Both the position numbers and the translations under genes were made by a program. This document shows, in pieces, positions 60,210 through 64,000 of a stretch of DNA of 64,000 nucleotides (within the stretch, counting starts at the first letter, position 1; each line of letters opens with the position of its first letter). The notes below the pieces were generated by a model that was not told the DNA's origin, ran no database searches, and saw only the letters and a list, made by a program, of their open reading frames with translations. The stretch spans positions 248,001 to 312,000 of the forward strand of contig NZ_BMSX01000006.1 in the NCBI RefSeq assembly GCF_014649375.1. Direction: 5' to 3'. Origin of the DNA: Streptomyces aurantiogriseus (GTDB lineage: Bacteria > Actinomycetota > Actinomycetes > Streptomycetales > Streptomycetaceae).

Positions 60210-61217
60210 TCACACCGTCGCGAGGATGTCCACCGAGAAGACCATCGTGGAGTCCTTCTCGATGCCGCTGCCGGCCGGCGGCTGGTCGCCGTACCCCAGC
60301 TCCGGCGGGACGACGATGACGACGCGGCTGCCGACCTTCTTGCCGGTCAGGCCCTGCGACCAGCCCTTGACGACCTGCTGGAGCGAGAACGCCGTGGGCG
60401 CGCTGCGGGTGTAGGTGGAGTCGAACTCCTTGCCGGTGTCCCAGACGACGCCCTTGTACTGCACGACGACGCTGCCGTCGGCCGCGACCTCCTCGCCGTC
60501 GCCCTCGATGACGTAGTTCGCCACGAGCTTCTTCGGCGGGTCGGCCTTGGGGATCTCGATGGAGGGCGCCTTGCCGTCGGTGTTGGTGCCGACCTTCGGC
60601 AGCGCGGCGTCGTCCTGCGGGACGTCCTTGCCCTCGGCGGAGCTCTTGCCGTTGAACGTGCCCTGTACGTCCACCACGAACACCAGGGTGTCGGTGCCCT
60701 TGATGCCGGCCTGCGGCTGGCCCTCCTTGCCGTAACCCCAGGTCGGCGGGACCGAGAGCTCCACGCGGCTGCCGACCTTCTTGCCGGCCAGGGCGTAGCG
60801 CCAGCCGTCGATGATGCCGCCCTGGGCAAGCTGGATGAACAGCGGCGTCTTGCGGTCGTAGGAGTTGTCGAAGACCTTGCCGGTGTCCCAGATCTGGCCG
60901 AGGTAGTGGGCCCAGATGTAGTCGTTCTCCGCGACGGTCCGGCCGTTGCCCGCGATGACCGTCTTCACCGCGAGCTGGTCGGAGGGGGCGCCGCTGCCCT
61001 TGGCGACCGTCGGCTTCTCACCGAACTCGGTACCCGCCGTGATGGCCGGCAGCGGACCGTCGACGATCTTGGGCGCCGGCGCGGCGGAGGGGTCCGAGGC
61101 TGAGGGCGACGCGTTGCCGTCGGCCGCGCTCGACGAGTCGGACTTGTCGTCGCCGCATCCGGCGAGCGTGACCAGTCCGGCGGGTACGGCGGCAAGAATG
61201 AGTGAGCGTCGGCGCAC
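60210..61217 (-). CDS. Lipoprotein with two tandem FKBP domains
   Basis: A 335-residue protein. The signal peptide RRRSLILAAVPAGLVTLAGC ends in a lipobox (LAGC), so the mature protein is lipid-anchored outside the membrane. After an Ser/Ala/Pro linker, FKBP domain 1 spans ~85-195 (DYIWAHYLGQIWDTGKVFDN, SRVELSVPPTWGYG) and FKBP domain 2 spans ~230-335 (VVVQYKGVVWDTGKEFDSTY, SRVVIVVPPELGYGDQPPAG). It probably assists folding of secreted proteins. GTG at 61217 follows GAGG by nine bases. The pafA terminator lies upstream. Confidence 0.93.
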   Translation of the reverse strand: MRRRSLILAAVPAGLVTLAGCGDDKSDSSSAADGNASPSASDPSAAPAPKIVDGPLPAITAGTEFGEKPTVAKGSGAPSDQLAVKTVIAGNGRTVAENDYIWAHYLGQIWDTGKVFDNSYDRKTPLFIQLAQGGIIDGWRYALAGKKVGSRVELSVPPTWGYGKEGQPQAGIKGTDTLVFVVDVQGTFNGKSSAEGKDVPQDDAALPKVGTNTDGKAPSIEIPKADPPKKLVANYVIEGDGEEVAADGSVVVQYKGVVWDTGKEFDSTYTRSAPTAFSLQQVVKGWSQGLTGKKVGSRVVIVVPPELGYGDQPPAGSGIEKDSTMVFSVDILATV

Positions 61218-61278
61218 GGTGGGGGCCTCGTAATCGGTCGATCTTGTGGATGGCGTGCGCGCAACTCTACGACGTGAG

Positions 61279-61311
61279 ACGGGCGCCGTACGGGAAACGT
61301 ACGGCGCCCGT
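61279..61311 (-). terminator. Terminator after pafA
   Basis: A perfect 14-bp stem (ACGGGCGCCGTACG at 61279-61292 with 61298-61311) and a 5-base loop, 35 bases downstream of the pafA stop. Confidence 0.9.
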
Positions 61312-61345
61312 GTTGCGTTCCGGCGCCTCACCGGAAGCGCATTTC

Positions 61346-62707
61346 TCACATTCCGGCGATCAGCTTCTCCACCCTGTCGTCCACCGATCGGAACGGGTCC
61401 TTGCACAACACGGTGCGCTGCGCCTGGTCGTTGAGCTTGAGGTGGACCCAGTCGACGGTGAAGTCCCGGCGCTGCTCCTGGGCCCGGCGGATGAAGTCGC
61501 CGCGCAGCCTCGCCCGAGTTGTCTGCGGGGGAACGGACTTGCCCTCGAAGATCTTCAAGTCGTTGCAGATCCGGGTGGCTTGACCCTTCTTCTCCAGCAG
61601 GTAGTACAGGCCACGACGCCGGTGGATGTCGTGGTAGGCGAGGTCTATCTGCGCCACGCGCGGGTGCGACATCGTCATGTTGTGCTTGGCCCGGTACCGC
61701 TCGATGAGCTTGTACTTCATCACCCAGTCGATCTCGGTGCCGATGCGGTCGAGGTCCTCGGACTCGATCGCGTCCAGCGTGCGGCCCCACAGCTCCAGGA
61801 CCTGCTCGACGGTGCCGGTGCGGATCCCGCGGCGCTCGCAGAAGTCCACGGCCTTCTCGTAGTACTCGCGCTGCACCTCCAGCGCGGAGGCCTCGCGGCC
61901 GCTGGCCAGGCGCACCTTGCGCCGGCCGGTGATGTCGTGGCTGACCTCGCGGATCGCCCGGATCGGGTTCTCCAGGGTGAGGTCGCGCATGACCGTGCCC
62001 GCCTCGATCATGCGGAGCACCAGGTCGGTGGCGCCGACCTTGAGCAGCATGGTCGTCTCGGACATGTTCGAGTCGCCCACGATGACGTGCAGCCGGCGGT
62101 AGCGCTCGGCGTCGGCGTGCGGTTCGTCGCGGGTGTTGATGATGGGCCGGGAGCGGGTCGTCGCCGAGGAGACGCCTTCCCAGATGTGTTCGGCCCGCTG
62201 GCTGACGCAGTAGACGGCCCCGCGGGGCGTCTGCAGCACCTTGCCCGCGCCGCAGAGCAGCTGCCGGGTCACCAGGAAGGGGATGAGGATGTCCGCGAGC
62301 CGGGAGAACTCCCCGTGCCGGGCCACCAGGTAGTTCTCGTGGCAACCGTAGGAGTTGCCCGCCGAGTCGGTGTTGTTCTTGAAGAGGTAGACGTCGCCCG
62401 CGATTCCCTCCTCGTGCAGGCGTCGTTCCGCGTCCACCAGGAGTCCTTCGAGAATGCGCTCGCCGGCCTTGTCGTGGGTGACCAGTTCGATCACGTTGTC
62501 ACATTCGGGTGTCGCGTATTCCGGATGCGATCCCACGTCGAGATAGAGGCGGGCGCCGTTCCGCAGAAAGACATTGCTGCTTCGGCCCCATGACACGACA
62601 CGGCGGAAGAGGTACCGCGCCACCTCGTCAGGCGACAGGCGGCGCTGTCCCCTGAACGTGCACGTGACGCCGTACTCGTTCTCCAGCCCGAAAATGCGGC
62701 GGTCCAT
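61346..62707 (-). CDS. pafA: Pup--protein ligase
   Basis: A 453-residue carboxylate-amine ligase related to glutamine synthetase. MDRRIFGLENEYGVTCTFRG holds the nucleotide/metal glutamate. GARLYLDVGSHPEYATPECD carries the catalytic Asp. LHVIVGDSNMSETTMLLKVG, SRPIINTRDEPHADAERYRR and NMTMSHPRVAQIDLAYHDIH complete the active site. It joins the C-terminal glutamate of Pup to lysines of proteins to mark them for the proteasome. The ATG at 62707 is close to the MFS gene end (62717). The proteasome genes themselves are expected to the right of the window. Confidence 0.97.
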   Translation of the reverse strand: MDRRIFGLENEYGVTCTFRGQRRLSPDEVARYLFRRVVSWGRSSNVFLRNGARLYLDVGSHPEYATPECDNVIELVTHDKAGERILEGLLVDAERRLHEEGIAGDVYLFKNNTDSAGNSYGCHENYLVARHGEFSRLADILIPFLVTRQLLCGAGKVLQTPRGAVYCVSQRAEHIWEGVSSATTRSRPIINTRDEPHADAERYRRLHVIVGDSNMSETTMLLKVGATDLVLRMIEAGTVMRDLTLENPIRAIREVSHDITGRRKVRLASGREASALEVQREYYEKAVDFCERRGIRTGTVEQVLELWGRTLDAIESEDLDRIGTEIDWVMKYKLIERYRAKHNMTMSHPRVAQIDLAYHDIHRRRGLYYLLEKKGQATRICNDLKIFEGKSVPPQTTRARLRGDFIRRAQEQRRDFTVDWVHLKLNDQAQRTVLCKDPFRSVDDRVEKLIAGM

Positions 62708-62716
62708 GAGTGAACA

Positions 62717-63976
62717 TTACGCCCGATCCCCTGAACTGAAACGAGGTTCGGCAGCACGGTTTGGATCATTTTCCGATGAAGCCGCAACCACCGCACCCGC
62801 AGCGGGAGCTGCGAGTACCCGCCCCGTGGACAGCAGAACCAGCAACGACACGGCGCCCGCGGCACCCGGCACGGCGAAACCCCACAGGGCACCACCCGCC
62901 TCCACAACCGGCCCCGCCACGCCCGTTCCGAGCGAGTGACCGACCGTGAACGTGGTCACCAGCCAGGAGAACGCCTCCGTGACCGTACCCCGCGGCGCAT
63001 GCCGGTCGACGATGACGAAGGCACAGGCAATGGCAGGCGCGAGGAACACACCGGCGAGCACCGTGAGTGCCACCATGGCGACAGCTCCCGGCATCAGCAT
63101 CAACGGCAGATAACACACCGCCAGGAACGCCACCAGCACCCGCAGTCGCCGCTCGGGCACACCCGCCCACTGCCGGGCCCCGTACACCACGCCACCCACC
63201 AGCGCACCCAGTCCCAGGGCGGCCATCAGCCACCCGTACACCGTGTCGCCGCCGTGGTCGTCCGCGTACGGCACCGAGGCGACCGTGATCGAGCCGAGAG
63301 CGATCCCGACGAACAGAAAGGCGGCAAGCAGCACGAGCAGCCCGGGCGAGCGCAGCGCGCCGAGCCAGTGCGCCTCACGCGGGGCGGAACGCCACGCGCG
63401 CGCGGGCGGCGAGACGACCACCGACAGCGCCCCGAGCACTCCGACCACGTTCAGGACGAGCAACGCGGCCTGCGCCGACCACAGCGACACGCACAAGGTC
63501 ACCAGCAGCGGACCGACCGTGAACATCACCTCCTGCGCCACCGCGTCCATCGCGTACGCCGTGTGCACCTGGTCCTCCCGGCGCAGCACCGACGGCCACA
63601 GCGCCCGCAGACCGCCCTCCAGCGGCGGGGTGAACAGCCCGGCGGCCGCCACGGCGGCGTACGCGAGCGGGAGCGGATCGGTACCGGCGAAGGCGAAGAC
63701 CGCCATCGCGAGGGCCGAGGCGAGCGCGGCGGGAAGCTGGACGCGTGGCTGGCCGCGCAGGTCGACGAGGCGCCCGAGCAGGGGCTGACCGACGGCGTTG
63801 GCGACGCCGTAGACGGCTGCCAGGGCGCCCGCGAGGCTGTAGCCGCCGCCCTCGGCGCGCACGAACAGCACGATCGCGATGGCGGCCGTGGCGTTGGGCA
63901 GCCGGCCCACGAGCGTGCCCGCCAGCAGCCGCGCCGCGTGCCTCGCCCTGAGGATCTCCAGGTACCCCGCGGCCAA
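62717..63976 (-). CDS. Major facilitator superfamily transporter
   Basis: A 419-residue protein with about twelve membrane spans. GTLVGRLPNATAAIAIVLFV starts span 1, GQPLLGRLVDLRGQPRVQLP is the loop 2-3 motif A variant (G-x-LxD-R-G), and the second half begins near SPGLLVLLAAFLFVGIALGS. A short acidic tail ends the protein. The pattern fits drug- or metabolite-efflux MFS proteins; the substrate is unknown. The start is TTG at 63976 with an excellent GGAGG seven bases upstream. An in-frame start beyond the window edge is not excluded but not needed. Its end lies 9 bases before the pafA start, so the two may be co-transcribed. Confidence 0.88.
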   Translation of the reverse strand: MAAGYLEILRARHAARLLAGTLVGRLPNATAAIAIVLFVRAEGGGYSLAGALAAVYGVANAVGQPLLGRLVDLRGQPRVQLPAALASALAMAVFAFAGTDPLPLAYAAVAAAGLFTPPLEGGLRALWPSVLRREDQVHTAYAMDAVAQEVMFTVGPLLVTLCVSLWSAQAALLVLNVVGVLGALSVVVSPPARAWRSAPREAHWLGALRSPGLLVLLAAFLFVGIALGSITVASVPYADDHGGDTVYGWLMAALGLGALVGGVVYGARQWAGVPERRLRVLVAFLAVCYLPLMLMPGAVAMVALTVLAGVFLAPAIACAFVIVDRHAPRGTVTEAFSWLVTTFTVGHSLGTGVAGPVVEAGGALWGFAVPGAAGAVSLLVLLSTGRVLAAPAAGAVVAASSENDPNRAAEPRFSSGDRA

Positions 63977-64000
63977 TGTCCCGCCTCCGTCGGCTCGCCC

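Overview
The window is a chromosomal segment of a Streptomyces-type actinomycete. It has very high G+C and strong G/C in third codon positions. It carries a conservon (rarA–E, cvn9-like), NsdA-like and MocR regulators, pafA/pafB/pafC, a SpoU methyltransferase beside infC-rpmI-rplT, and pheST. From memory (no search was possible) the gene order matches the Streptomyces coelicolor region running roughly from pheST through glnA4 and rarA–E to pafA. There is no sign of a prophage, insertion sequence, CRISPR array, rRNA or tRNA gene.

Layout. 1–10.5 kb: accessory metabolism. It holds the end of a YfhO-type membrane protein, a secreted GH51 arabinofuranosidase, small enzymes (a degenerate histidine-phosphatase homologue and a GNAT), a divergent MocR regulator/DMT exporter pair whose start codons overlap, and a GHL10 glycoside hydrolase. 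10.6–14 kb: 3-hydroxybutyryl-CoA dehydrogenase, a small membrane protein, a NUDIX hydrolase and an NsdA-like TPR regulator. 14.4–22.1 kb, minus strand: translation genes pheT-pheS, an orphan histidine kinase, a SpoU methyltransferase, then rplT-rpmI-infC. infC has an apparent AUC start and an intrinsic-terminator-like element in its leader. 22.4–30 kb: DUF1844 and SseB-domain proteins that converge on a 19-bp tandem repeat, a serine hydrolase, an orphan mycosin with a repeat-rich membrane partner, and an alanine-racemase-fold enzyme.

30–35.4 kb: a catabolic group for amines. A short-chain dehydrogenase, an aldehyde dehydrogenase and a glutamine-synthetase-like ligase (glnA4-like) are translationally linked or closely spaced on the minus strand. 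They are divergent from a FadR-type regulator and a class-I amidotransferase-like gamma-glutamyl hydrolase. Together these can gamma-glutamylate an amine such as ethanolamine, oxidise the aldehyde and release the glutamate. 35.6–46.4 kb: a LysR/TDT transporter pair, a TroA-like protein coupled to an XRE-cupin regulator, an OpuA-type glycine betaine ABC transporter, a 5'-3' exonuclease-domain protein, an iron-box-controlled siderophore-interacting protein, a GNAT and an RluA-type pseudouridine synthase.

46.4–51 kb: the rarABCDE conservon (sensor-kinase-like protein, roadblock protein, DUF742 protein, GTPase, cytochrome P450), with overlapping genes throughout rarA–D. 51.6–64 kb: a Ski2-like helicase, a diacylglycerol-kinase-family enzyme, tatC-tatA, a small membrane protein, a zinc-ribbon protein overlapping pafC, pafB, two FKBP-type isomerases, the Pup ligase pafA and an MFS transporter. 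This is the left flank of the usual actinobacterial proteasome/pupylation region.

The best candidates for follow-up are the overlapping-start MocR/exporter control region, the infC leader and start codon, the mycosin/repeat-protein pair, the N-terminal 15-bp reiteration of the aldehyde dehydrogenase, the catalytically stripped phosphatase homologue, and the P450 lacking the ExxR arginine. Coordinates of starts are my choices from ribosome-binding sites, overlap and family length.
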